Assembly: GCF_003937825.1 (NCBI RefSeq)
Contig: NZ_RSFW01000003.1
Coordinates: 1-64,000 of the forward strand
Direction: 5' to 3'
DNA: 64,000 bases
Source of the DNA: Mesobacillus subterraneus
GTDB lineage: Bacteria > Bacillota > Bacilli > Bacillales > Cytobacillaceae
The position numbers and the translations under genes were made by a program. The notes beneath the pieces were generated by a model. That model was not told where the DNA came from and searched no databases. It was given only the letters and a program-made list of their open reading frames with translations. Of this stretch, positions 16,097 to 24,288 are shown in pieces (the first letter of the stretch is position 1; every line of letters begins with the position of its first letter).

Positions 16097-16336
16097 ATGA
16101 GCTGTGGTTGTTCAAGACTAGAAGATGGCAAAGCGATTGTTGACCATGTGAAAAATAAAGGAAGAGATCAATTGAAGCCGCGTGTGGCGCACCAAATCGC
16201 CTGCGAATGCGGGGAAATGTTCACGATGGAAACCATGGTGATCAATTGCCCAAGCTGCGGCATGACATACGGCGTGACACCATGCAGTTCCGGTAATCTT
16301 CATAAAGTGAAGCCTGCGGGTATTCGATACGCATGA
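16097..16336 (+). CDS. Small zinc-ribbon-like hypothetical protein
   Basis: This 79-residue protein is cysteine-rich. It has MSCGCSR at the N-terminus and two Cys-x-Cys/Cys-x2-Cys knuckles (ACECGEMF and NCPSCGMTY), with another Cys in TPCSSGN. This spacing fits a structural zinc ribbon. The ATG follows AAAGGAG. It appears to be a single-gene unit ended by the hairpin at 16344. Its role is unknown. Confidence 0.75.
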   Translation: MSCGCSRLEDGKAIVDHVKNKGRDQLKPRVAHQIACECGEMFTMETMVINCPSCGMTYGVTPCSSGNLHKVKPAGIRYA

Positions 16337-16343
16337 TGGAAAA

Positions 16344-16371
16344 TCTCTCGAGAATTCGAGGGGTTTTTTTG
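16344..16371 (+). terminator. Terminator after zinc-ribbon gene
   Basis: The stem TCTCTCGA/TCGAGGGG is followed by TTTTTTT. Confidence 0.75.
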
Positions 16372-16403
16372 TTGGATTGTGCTTGGATCAGCTGCATGAA
16401 AAA

Positions 16404-16433
16404 AGACCTTCGAATTACGAGGGTCTCTTTTTT
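16404..16433. terminator. Bidirectional terminator
   Basis: The stem AGACCTTCG/CGAGGGTCT is flanked by T runs on both strands. On the minus strand it closes the 59-residue gene at 16474-16653. Confidence 0.75.
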
Positions 16434-16473
16434 ACAAATAGAAGTGTAGTTGATTTTATCATTACCGGTTAAG

Positions 16474-16653
16474 TTAAACTTCGGGTTTGAGTTCATCATT
16501 GGGTTCAAAGTGTGTTTTAAAAACGGTATGCTTTTTCCCAAGTTTGTTGATGACGGTATAGGTGTTTTCAAATTCTCTTTCGACTTCATATTCCTCATCG
16601 ATGTTGAATTCCAGCTCTATGCCATTGTTATTTTTGCAAATAACTTTTCTCAT
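16474..16653 (-). CDS. Overlooked 59-residue acidic protein
   Basis: A complete minus-strand frame of 59 codons starts with ATG at 16653. It is preceded by a canonical ATAGGAGGATAATC ribosome site and ends in TAA at 16474, 41 bases before a good bidirectional terminator. The protein begins MRKVICKNNNGIELEF and is charged, with DEEYEVEREFENTY and a C-terminal FEPNDELKPEV. No signal peptide or membrane segment is visible. No family was recognised. It is divergent to the DUF4145 gene at 17151, with the repeat array between them. Confidence 0.75.
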   Translation of the reverse strand: MRKVICKNNNGIELEFNIDEEYEVEREFENTYTVINKLGKKHTVFKTHFEPNDELKPEV

Positions 16654-16765
16654 GATTATCCTCCTATGACACTGAACAACTTTATTATATCTTTCGCCTG
16701 TAGTTGAATTTTTATGTCGCAGGAATTTGTTCGATGGGCAAAAAAATGGAAGATATAATGAAAAT

Positions 16766-17053
16766 TTTCCAGTTCGCTATAAAAATGAGATTATCGCTAT
16801 AAAATTCTTGTTTTCGCTATTAAAACTATAATTTCGCTATAAAAAATAAAAAATCGCTATTAAAATTAATTTTCGCTATAACCTGTTTTGATAGGCGAGA
16901 AAACAACTGGAAAAACCGCTCATAATTTCCAGTTCGCCAATAAATGTGTTGTTTTCGCCAATAAAATCGATTTTTCGCCAATAAATCTTTATTTTTCGCC
17001 AATAAAATGAAATGATCGCCAATAAACAGCTGGTTTTCGCCAATAAAAATAGG
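16766..17053. repeat. Two-block, helically phased 20-21 bp repeat array
   Basis: Block one has six units of TCGCTATWAAAA plus about eight variable bases, starting at 16774, 16794, 16814, 16834, 16854 and 16873. Block two has six units of TCGCCAATAAA starting at 16934, 16955, 16975, 16996, 17016 and 17037. Each block is introduced by TTTCCAGT, and the two are separated by an inverted AACTGGAAA/TTTCCAGTT pair (16905-16934). The variable bases make a coding role unlikely. The array lies between divergent genes. Confidence 0.9.
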
Positions 17054-17150
17054 AACGGATAAAATAGTGGTCTTCCAATCTCTGGTTTGAGCCAAAATAA
17101 AGCTATTATTATGATAAAATCATAAAGAGATTACATTCGGGGGATCAAAA

Positions 17151-18683
17151 ATGAAGACGAATACATATTTTTATCAGTTTTTGGAGCCAATTTCGAGAGA
17201 ATTGGCGCTTGTGGCGAAGGAATTGGAGAATAGTATCTTTAACAGTCCGAGGACGATGCTGACTCATTCGCGGGTATTTATCGAAAATATCCTGCAGCAG
17301 GTGACGAAGGCAGAGGGAATCATTGAGGATCCGCGGACTGGGCTTAAAGAGCGGCTGGATCTTCTTAATGATCAGGGTTACCTGATTCCGGAAATCCGTG
17401 ATGCGCTGCATCTGGTGCGCAGGCTGGGGAACCAGGCGGCACATGATGCGAGGATGTTCCGTTATTCTGAGGCGCTTTTATCATGGGAAGCATTGTACAG
17501 CATTGTGAAATGGTATGTTGAGGTGTACGGGCCAGTCGATGTGACGGTGCCTGATTATCAGGATCCTGCGCCGCAGACCGAGAATGTGTTTGATATGACC
17601 GAGCTCGAGATCCGTCTCAAGGGACTGGAGGAATTGCTCAAGAATCCGCCGGTACAGCAGGTGGAGACAGCTGCAAGAGAAGAAGTAGCCGTGGCGGTTG
17701 CACCTCCGCAAATTGAAGTTCAGGAGACGCCTGGTTTCACACCAATCAGGACCATCACCTATAAAGGTCGATCGCTGGAGATTCCGTATTTTCTCCGTGA
17801 TGCGTTCCTATTGCCGCAGCGGTTTGATAAATCTGAAACCTTCCTGATCCGTCTTGGTGCTGAACAGGAAGCGCGGATTATGAGCGAGCTGCCGAGCAAT
17901 CTTGAAGGCCTTCATAAAAATGTGAAACGGTACAGCGAAAAGAATGATGAGCAATTTTTCGAGGAGCTTGGTGTTTTTATCGAAGAGGAAAAAACTCGCA
18001 GAAACCTGACGCTAAAGCGGCAAGGGGAGCTGTTCTTCTTTTACAAGGCGAACCATATTGTCGTTACTGATGAATTGAAAAAGGTACGTTTGACTGCGGA
18101 AGAGTTCACTGGAATTCCGAGCCTGTTAAGACAGCTGAACGAAGACCAGATCGAGACGGTCGGCCAACTTCCGATGGAGTTAGTGATTCTTGCGAAATAT
18201 GATAATGTCGGGGTCGGGACTGTTGAGAAGCTTTTCGAGCAGCTGAAGGCAAAGGTGAATGAAACAGCGGTTAACAATGAGGAGGAAGTTCTCATTGAGC
18301 GGAAAAGCTATAAGAAATGGGAAGCGTTGTATGTGAAAGTTAAGATGGGCAGTACCAAGACTGTTATCGAGGGCGAGAGTGTCCCAGCGATTTGGAAAGC
18401 GGCGCTAAAATGGATCGAGGATCAGCGTCTGCCTCTTCATGAGATGGTCAAAGAGGGGATTATCCTTGGTTCGACCGACAATGGCAAGCGCTATGCGATT
18501 GCCCTGAAGCCGGTCCATCCAGACCAGAGACCGTTCACGCAGCTGCATACCTATCAATCTCAAACAACGGGTGCTCTTTATTATCTAGAGATGAAGATCA
18601 ACCCTAAGTCTGGACTTGAAACACTTGGGAAGATCCTCACTTCACTTGGTGTTGAAGTTGATATTCCACTTCTGAAGCTTTAA
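17151..18683 (+). CDS. DUF4145-domain protein of unknown function
   Basis: This 510-residue soluble protein has an N-terminal helical domain (about 1-125) with the DUF4145 pattern: SRVFIENILQQV, then RDALHLVRRLGNQAAHDARMF. A Pro/Glu/Val-rich linker (about 170-205) follows. The C-terminal half contains an IERKSYKKWEALYVKVKMG segment and no catalytic motif I recognise. DUF4145 occurs in restriction and defence-associated proteins as well as stand-alone proteins. The ATG follows a weak GGGGGATC site. The phased repeat array ends about 100 bases upstream, and a terminator follows, so the gene is a single unit. Any function in defence or nucleic-acid binding is inference. Confidence 0.7.
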   Translation: MKTNTYFYQFLEPISRELALVAKELENSIFNSPRTMLTHSRVFIENILQQVTKAEGIIEDPRTGLKERLDLLNDQGYLIPEIRDALHLVRRLGNQAAHDARMFRYSEALLSWEALYSIVKWYVEVYGPVDVTVPDYQDPAPQTENVFDMTELEIRLKGLEELLKNPPVQQVETAAREEVAVAVAPPQIEVQETPGFTPIRTITYKGRSLEIPYFLRDAFLLPQRFDKSETFLIRLGAEQEARIMSELPSNLEGLHKNVKRYSEKNDEQFFEELGVFIEEEKTRRNLTLKRQGELFFFYKANHIVVTDELKKVRLTAEEFTGIPSLLRQLNEDQIETVGQLPMELVILAKYDNVGVGTVEKLFEQLKAKVNETAVNNEEEVLIERKSYKKWEALYVKVKMGSTKTVIEGESVPAIWKAALKWIEDQRLPLHEMVKEGIILGSTDNGKRYAIALKPVHPDQRPFTQLHTYQSQTTGALYYLEMKINPKSGLETLGKILTSLGVEVDIPLLKL

Positions 18684-18690
18684 AAATCAT

Positions 18691-18724
18691 GCCAGAAAGG
18701 TTTTGTTCCTTTCTGGCACTTTTA
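18691..18724 (+). terminator. Terminator after the DUF4145 gene
   Basis: The perfect 10-bp stem GCCAGAAAGG/CCTTTCTGGC is followed by ACTTTTAT. Confidence 0.8.
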
Positions 18725-18907
18725 TATGAATCTTACAAAATGAACAGTACACGCTGTACATCTTTTAACATTATGTATAGTGCAAACAAAAAAGGAAAAC
18801 TGTAAAATAAGCATAAGTTTCTAATTATTCAGAAAACAATGAGAAGGAGGTTACTAAAAGTACATACCATGCCAAACATCACGAGATTTGTCGTTTACTA
18901 AAGAATT

Positions 18908-18922
18908 ATGTAAGCGCTTACA
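18908..18922 (+). promoter_or_regulatory. CcpA cre box before the pyrimidine-catabolic genes
   Basis: ATGTAAGCGCTTACA matches the cre consensus WTGNAANCGNWNNCW at every position and contains a perfect 14-bp palindrome. It lies 39 bases before the start of the nitrilase-type gene, downstream of the likely promoter, so CcpA would block transcription when preferred sugars are present. Confidence 0.85.
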
Positions 18923-18960
18923 AAATGCGACAACAAATTTTATAAGAGGGGGAATCAGAA

Positions 18961-19851
18961 ATGTCGGACACTGTAAAAATCGGGCTAATTCAGGCATCCA
19001 ATGATGTGGATGGCCGTGAGCCTGTGGAGGTTCATAAACAAAAAGCGATCGAGAAGCATATCAGGCTGGTGAAAGAAGCGAAGGATCAAGGAGCACAGAT
19101 TATTTGCCTTCAGGAGATTTTCTATGGTCCGTATTTTTGCTCGGAACAGAATGCAAAATGGTATGACGCGGCAGAGGAGATTCCGAATGGACCGACGACA
19201 AAGCTGTTCCAGGAGTTGGCGAAGGAACTTGGTGTTGTCATTGTCCTGCCTATTTATGAAAGAGAAGGAATTGCTACGTACTATAATACAGCCGCGGTGA
19301 TCGATGCGGATGGTTCGTATCTAGGAAAATACCGAAAGCAGCATATCCCGCATGTTGGTGTTGGGGACCAGGGATGCGGTTTCTGGGAGAAGTATTATTT
19401 CAAACCAGGAAATCTTGGATATCCAGTTTTCGACACAGCTTTTGCAAAGGTAGGAGTCTACATTTGCTATGACCGCCATTTCCCTGAGGGTGCGAGATTA
19501 CTAGGATTAAAAGGTGCTGAAGTTGTGTTGAACCCGTCTGCAACAGTTGCCGGTTTGTCGGAATACCTCTGGAAGCTGGAGCAACCGGCCCATGCTGTAG
19601 CGAATGGCTACTATGTTGGGGCGATCAACCGGGTTGGAATGGAAGGTCCGTGGAATATGGGCGAGTTTTATGGCCAATCTTATCTCGTCGACCCGCGAGG
19701 CAATTTTGTTGCGATGGGAAGCCGGGATCAGGATGAGGTCATTATTGGCGAAATGAATAAGAAGTTGATCCGGGAGGTCCGCGATACGTGGCAGTTCTAT
19801 CGTGACAGACGTCCGGAAACGTATGAGGATATGACAGCACTTTTACCATAA
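18961..19851 (+). CDS. Nitrilase-superfamily beta-ureidopropionase
   Basis: This 296-residue carbon-nitrogen hydrolase has the catalytic triad Glu52 (CLQEIFYG), Lys126 (KYRKQHIP) and Cys169 (YICYDRHFPEGARL). These surrounding residues match N-carbamoyl-beta-alanine amidohydrolases and N-carbamoylputrescine amidases. With dihydropyrimidine dehydrogenase and dihydropyrimidinase genes just downstream, the beta-ureidopropionase role is the better reading: N-carbamoyl-beta-alanine to beta-alanine, CO2 and ammonia. The ATG follows AGAGGGGG. A cre box lies upstream, and a hairpin separates it from preT. Confidence 0.88.
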   Translation: MSDTVKIGLIQASNDVDGREPVEVHKQKAIEKHIRLVKEAKDQGAQIICLQEIFYGPYFCSEQNAKWYDAAEEIPNGPTTKLFQELAKELGVVIVLPIYEREGIATYYNTAAVIDADGSYLGKYRKQHIPHVGVGDQGCGFWEKYYFKPGNLGYPVFDTAFAKVGVYICYDRHFPEGARLLGLKGAEVVLNPSATVAGLSEYLWKLEQPAHAVANGYYVGAINRVGMEGPWNMGEFYGQSYLVDPRGNFVAMGSRDQDEVIIGEMNKKLIREVRDTWQFYRDRRPETYEDMTALLP

Positions 19852-19868
19852 CCATCATGACTACAGTA

Positions 19869-19903
19869 AGGGCTTTACAGCAGGAGCACGTAAAGCCCTC
19901 TTT
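19869..19903 (+). terminator. Hairpin between the nitrilase gene and preT
   Basis: The stem AGGGCTTTAC/GTAAAGCCCT is followed by CTTTCT. It may be a partial terminator that lowers downstream expression or a processing element within the operon. Confidence 0.55.
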
Positions 19904-19935
19904 CTGTCTGATTTTTTAAAAAGGGGGTTAATTGA

Positions 19936-21309
19936 ATGAGTAAAGGGAATGTCTCGAAAATTTCATATGAAGATCTGCGAGTGAACTTTGAGGAAGTCCA
20001 TCCAGGACTGACCAATCAGGATGCAATCGAGGAGTCAAACCGGTGTCTGTACTGCTATGATGCGCCATGCATCCAGGCTTGTCCGACGGGAATTGATATT
20101 CCTGCTTTTATTAAAAAGATTGCTTCTGGAAACCTGAAGGGCTCCGCGAAAACGATCATGACCGCGAACCCGATCGGGGCCAGCTGCTCTCGTGTCTGTC
20201 CTACTGAAGAGCTGTGTGAAGGTGCGTGTGTGCTGAACCATTCGACAAAGCCAATCATGATTGGGAATCTGCAGCGCTATGCGACAGACTGGGCGATTAA
20301 AAATGAGCAAGTACTTTTCCAGGCTGGCGAAAAGAATGGGAAGACAGTAGCCATCGTCGGCGGAGGTCCTGCAGGGTTATCAGCAGCAAGGGAGCTCGCC
20401 TTGCTCGGTTATGATGTCACGATTTTTGAAGCGGAGGAAAAAGCAGGCGGACTGAATACTTACGGAATCGTTTCATTCAGGCTGCCTCAGAACATCTCCT
20501 TCTGGGAAGTAAAGCAGGTTGAGAGCCTTGATGTTAAAATCCGCACCAATACAAGAGTCGGAGTCGATATCTCTGTTGAAGAAATCATGGACCAGCACGA
20601 CATCGTCATTTTAGCAGTCGGGATGTCCAAGGTGCCGGGGCTTGGGATTGATGGAGAAGAACTTGATGGAGTGTATGACGCGATTGAATTCGTAAAGGCG
20701 ACGAAAACGAAACCGATCGATAATCAATTTTTAGGTAAAAAAGTAGTGGTGATCGGAGCCGGAAATACAGCGATTGATGGAGCGACATGTTCCGTCAGGC
20801 TGGGCGCGGAAAACGTTAAAATTCTTTATCGCCGGACCGTAGATGAAATGACGGCATACGATTTTGAATATGAATTTGCCAAGCAGGATGGCGTTGAGTT
20901 CCGCTGGCTGACTGCACCGGTGAGGATTATTGGCGATGAGAACGGAAAGGTCAAGGCGATTGAATGCGTGAAGATGGTGCTTGGTGAACCAGGCGAGGAT
21001 GGACGCAGACGCCCGGTACCGCTCGAAGGATCCGAATTCATTTTGGAAGTTGATGCGGTGGTCAAGGCGATTGGCCAATCAAGATATGTCGGATTGCTGG
21101 AAGCATTCGGACTGGAGCACCAGGGCGGTGTCGTGAAGATTGATCCGGATACGTATCAAACCTCGAATCAAAAAGTATTCGCTTGTGGCGATGTCATTTT
21201 TGGCAAAGGACAGGGCGAAGCGATGGTTGTTTCAGCGGCCCAGCAAGGCAAGGACACGGCCTTTGCGGTCCATCAGCTTCTATCCAAGCCTGTTCAGGAA
21301 ACAGCTTAA
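19936..21309 (+). CDS. preT: NAD(P)-dependent dihydropyrimidine dehydrogenase, flavin/Fe-S subunit
   Basis: This 457-residue subunit passes electrons from NAD(P)H to PreA for uracil and thymine reduction. The N-terminal domain carries Fe-S cysteines in RCLYCYDAPCIQACPTGIDI and GASCSRVCPTEELCEGAC. The FAD fold begins AIVGGGPAGLSAARELALLG and the NAD(P) fold begins KVVVIGAGNTAIDGA. A second flavin contact is in FACGDVIFGKGQGE near the C-terminus. The start follows AAAGGGGG. It is followed by preA after a 21-base gap. Glutamate synthase small subunits are related, but the neighbour settles the call. Confidence 0.93.
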   Translation: MSKGNVSKISYEDLRVNFEEVHPGLTNQDAIEESNRCLYCYDAPCIQACPTGIDIPAFIKKIASGNLKGSAKTIMTANPIGASCSRVCPTEELCEGACVLNHSTKPIMIGNLQRYATDWAIKNEQVLFQAGEKNGKTVAIVGGGPAGLSAARELALLGYDVTIFEAEEKAGGLNTYGIVSFRLPQNISFWEVKQVESLDVKIRTNTRVGVDISVEEIMDQHDIVILAVGMSKVPGLGIDGEELDGVYDAIEFVKATKTKPIDNQFLGKKVVVIGAGNTAIDGATCSVRLGAENVKILYRRTVDEMTAYDFEYEFAKQDGVEFRWLTAPVRIIGDENGKVKAIECVKMVLGEPGEDGRRRPVPLEGSEFILEVDAVVKAIGQSRYVGLLEAFGLEHQGGVVKIDPDTYQTSNQKVFACGDVIFGKGQGEAMVVSAAQQGKDTAFAVHQLLSKPVQETA

Positions 21310-21330
21310 TACACAAAGGGAGGTAAGAAT

Positions 21331-22617
21331 ATGGCAGATTTACGTATCAATTTGGCGGGAATCCAGTCGCCTAATCCGTTTTGGCTGGCTTCTGCTCCGC
21401 CGACGAACTCTGGCTACCAGGTTCAGCGCGCCTTTGAAGCTGGGTGGGGCGGCGCGGTATGGAAGACGCTTGGCGATCCGATTTTGAACGTTTCTTCCCG
21501 TTTTGCGGCGGTCAGTTTTAACGGCCAGAAAGTGGCTGGCTTTAATAACATTGAATTGATCACCGACCGGCCGCTTGAAGTGAATTTAAAAGAAATCTAT
21601 GAAACGAAGAAAAAATTCCCGAATCACGCCATCATCGCTTCTCTGATGGTCGAGCCGAAGCAGGAAAAGTGGCATGAGATTGTAAAGCGTGTGGAGGATG
21701 TTGGGGTCGATGGTCTTGAACTGAACTTCGGCTGTCCTCATGGGATGGCTGAGCGCGGCATGGGTGCTGCATCCGGCCAGGTGCCTGAGCTCGTCCAGAA
21801 GCAGACTTACTGGGTGAAGGAAGTCGCCAAGACTCCAGTGATCGTGAAGCTGACTCCGAATATTACGGATATCACCGTAACAGCAGAGGCGGCGGTTGAA
21901 GGCGGAGCGGATGCGATCAGTATGATCAATACGATTAACAGCCTGGCCGCGGTTGATATCGATACGTGGGATACCGTGCCGCATGTTGGAGGAAAAGGAG
22001 CCCACGGTGGGTATTGCGGTCCTGCGGTGAAGCCGATTGCTCTCCATATGGTTGGGGAGTGTGCCAGAAATCCGCGCATCAATGTGCCGATTTCTGGTAT
22101 AGGGGGCATTTCCAACTGGCAGAATGCTGTTGAATTCATGCTGATGGGCGCAACAGGCGTACAGGTTTGTACCGCTGCGATGCATCACGGCTTCCGGATT
22201 GTCGAGGATATGATTGAAGGGCTGAATAATTATCTTGATGAAAAAGGAATTGCTTCCGTTTCGGAGCTGGTCGGCAAGTCTGTCCAGAAATACTCTGACT
22301 GGGGCGACCTGGATCTCAACTATAAAATTGTAGCGCGAATCAATAATGATACATGTATTAACTGCAATAAATGCCATATTGCCTGTGAAGATACGTCACA
22401 TCAGTGTATCGATATGCTGAAGGATGAAAGCGGAAAGGGCTATTTGAAGGTCAGGGAAGAGGATTGCGTTGGCTGTAATCTATGTTCGATTGTGTGCCCG
22501 GTTGATGGGGCGATCGATATGGTCGAAGTCAAGAGCGGACTGCCGCCGATGACCTGGAATGAACGTCAGGCAGCACTTGGAATCCTGGCTTGCGGTGTCG
22601 ATCCGGTTACGAAGTGA
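21331..22617 (+). CDS. preA: NAD-dependent dihydropyrimidine dehydrogenase subunit PreA
   Basis: This 428-residue protein holds the FMN-binding TIM barrel where uracil is reduced to dihydrouracil. It begins with INLAGIQSPNPFWLASAPPT; NFGCPHGMAERGMGAASGQ holds the active-site cysteine region. The C-terminus has two 4Fe-4S motifs (CINCNKCHIAC and CVGCNLCSIVCPVDG), as in the catalytic subunit of the bacterial PreTA enzyme. It has an AAAGGGAGG site and follows preT directly. Confidence 0.95.
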   Translation: MADLRINLAGIQSPNPFWLASAPPTNSGYQVQRAFEAGWGGAVWKTLGDPILNVSSRFAAVSFNGQKVAGFNNIELITDRPLEVNLKEIYETKKKFPNHAIIASLMVEPKQEKWHEIVKRVEDVGVDGLELNFGCPHGMAERGMGAASGQVPELVQKQTYWVKEVAKTPVIVKLTPNITDITVTAEAAVEGGADAISMINTINSLAAVDIDTWDTVPHVGGKGAHGGYCGPAVKPIALHMVGECARNPRINVPISGIGGISNWQNAVEFMLMGATGVQVCTAAMHHGFRIVEDMIEGLNNYLDEKGIASVSELVGKSVQKYSDWGDLDLNYKIVARINNDTCINCNKCHIACEDTSHQCIDMLKDESGKGYLKVREEDCVGCNLCSIVCPVDGAIDMVEVKSGLPPMTWNERQAALGILACGVDPVTK

Positions 22618-22671
22618 TGGTTTTTCCGAAATAGATTGGAATATTTCCGGCTTTTAAAAGGAGGAGAATGC

Positions 22672-24090
22672 ATGAAAAAAGTGATTAAGAATGGAACGAT
22701 CGTAACGGCAACGGATACGTTCCATGCAGATGTGTTGATTGAAAATGGTGTCATCAGCATGATTGCCGATAACCTAGATGAACAGGGAGCAGAGGTCGTC
22801 GATGCGACTGGATGCTATCTTTTCCCTGGAGGCGTTGACCCGCATACCCATTTTGAGATGCCATTCGGCGGAACTGTGACGAAGGATGATTTTGAAACGG
22901 GTACGATTGCGGCTGCGTTTGGCGGCACGACGACTGTTATTGATTTTTGCTTAACCGATAAAGGGGCCCCGTTGAAAAATGCAATCGACACCTGGCATGC
23001 AAAGTCGAAGGAGAAGTCGGTGATTGACTATGGCTTCCATTTGATGATCGGGGAAATCAATGATGATGTCCTGAACGAGCTTCCTGTGGTAATTGATGAG
23101 GAAGGAATTACTTCCTTCAAAGTGTTTATGGCATATAAAAATGTCCTGCAGGCGGATGATGAAACCTTATTCGAAACACTGCTTGCAGCCAAGGATCTTG
23201 GCGCACTTGTAATGGTCCATGCCGAAAACGGCGATGTTATTGAGTATTTGACGAAGCAGGCGCTGGCACAGGGGAATACCGACCCAATCTATCATGCCTT
23301 GACGAGGCCGGCGGAGATAGAGGGAGAAGCGACTGAGCGGGCGGCGACATTCACGGGCCTGGCGAAGTCACAGCTGTATGTTGTTCACGTTTCCTGTGCT
23401 GATGCTGCAAGGAAAATTGCCGAAGCACGAAATAAAGGGATTGAAGTATGGGGTGAGACCTGCCCTCAGTATCTGGTGCTCGACCAATCTTACCTCGAAA
23501 AGCCGGATTTTGAAGGGGCGAAATATGTCTGGTCTCCTCCTCTCCGTGAAAAATGGAATCAGGATGTCTTGTGGAATGCATTGAAAACCGGCCAGCTGCA
23601 AACGGTCGGCTCAGACCAGTGTTCGTTTGATTTTAAAGGGCAAAAGGAGCTGGGGCGTGGCGACTTCTCGAAAATTCCGAATGGCGGACCAATCGTTGAA
23701 GACCGCGTTTCGATTCTCTTCTCTGAGGGTGTGCTGAAGGGAAGGATTTCGCTCAACCAATTTGTCGATGTTACTTCAACCAGGGCTGCCAAGTTATTTG
23801 GATTATATCCGAAAAAAGGAACAATCGCTGTCGGTGCAGATGCTGATCTTGTGATTTTTGATCCAACAGTCGAGAGGACGATTTCAGCGGAGAGCCACCA
23901 TATGGCGGTGGACTACAGTGCGTTTGAAGGAATGAAGGTCACCGGGGAACCAGTTTCCGTTTTATCTCGTGGAGAGTTTGTCATTCGCGATAAGACGTTT
24001 GTCGGGAAACCAGGTGCAGGCCAGTATCTCAAGCGCGCTAAATATGGCGAGACAAAAGCAAACCTGACAAAAGAATCTCTTACTCTATAA
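22672..24090 (+). CDS. hydA: Dihydropyrimidinase
   Basis: This 472-residue cyclic amidohydrolase opens dihydrouracil to N-carbamoyl-beta-alanine. The metal ligands lie in PGGVDPHTHFEMPFGG (His58, His60), the carboxylated Lys150 in ITSFKVFMAYKN, and further histidines in MVHAEN and VVHVSC. SDQCSFDFKGQK is the usual substrate-loop region. The ATG at 22672 follows AAAAGGAGGAG; an earlier ATG at 22636 would precede the ribosome site. It belongs to the preT-preA unit and is followed by a G/C-rich hairpin before the permease. Confidence 0.95.
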   Translation: MKKVIKNGTIVTATDTFHADVLIENGVISMIADNLDEQGAEVVDATGCYLFPGGVDPHTHFEMPFGGTVTKDDFETGTIAAAFGGTTTVIDFCLTDKGAPLKNAIDTWHAKSKEKSVIDYGFHLMIGEINDDVLNELPVVIDEEGITSFKVFMAYKNVLQADDETLFETLLAAKDLGALVMVHAENGDVIEYLTKQALAQGNTDPIYHALTRPAEIEGEATERAATFTGLAKSQLYVVHVSCADAARKIAEARNKGIEVWGETCPQYLVLDQSYLEKPDFEGAKYVWSPPLREKWNQDVLWNALKTGQLQTVGSDQCSFDFKGQKELGRGDFSKIPNGGPIVEDRVSILFSEGVLKGRISLNQFVDVTSTRAAKLFGLYPKKGTIAVGADADLVIFDPTVERTISAESHHMAVDYSAFEGMKVTGEPVSVLSRGEFVIRDKTFVGKPGAGQYLKRAKYGETKANLTKESLTL

Positions 24091-24147
24091 TTCCAGTACA
24101 CCCTGCAAACTATTTCAAGAATTCGAGACAGTGAATCCCATACCACG

Positions 24148-24168
24148 GCAAGGGGGATTACCCCTTGC
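24148..24168 (+). other. Intra-operon hairpin
   Basis: The stem GCAAGGGG/CCCCTTGC lies between hydA and the permease. The following sequence is only loosely T-rich, so it could be a weak terminator or an mRNA-stabilising structure. Confidence 0.5.
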
Positions 24169-24288
24169 TGCTGGATATTTCTTTTAAAAAAATCATGGAG
24201 GTGAGGATTAAGAGCTTGCCAATGTCGATCGTTTCTTTCTGTCTTTTGAATTCAGAAAATTAAGTTTATTTTATCTGGGGGTGTCTGA

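Noticed and set aside
16826-17095. Open frame across the first repeat array
   Set aside because: An artefact of the repeated units; the variable 8-9 bases and the 19-21 bp period do not fit coding sequence.
18869-18898. 10-codon possible leader peptide before the nitrilase gene
   Set aside because: The AGGAGG is about 18 bases away from the ATG, too far for efficient initiation.
24201-24263. 20-codon possible leader peptide before the permease
   Set aside because: The GTG directly abuts its ribosome site and the alternative TTG gives only 15 codons; no support from structure.
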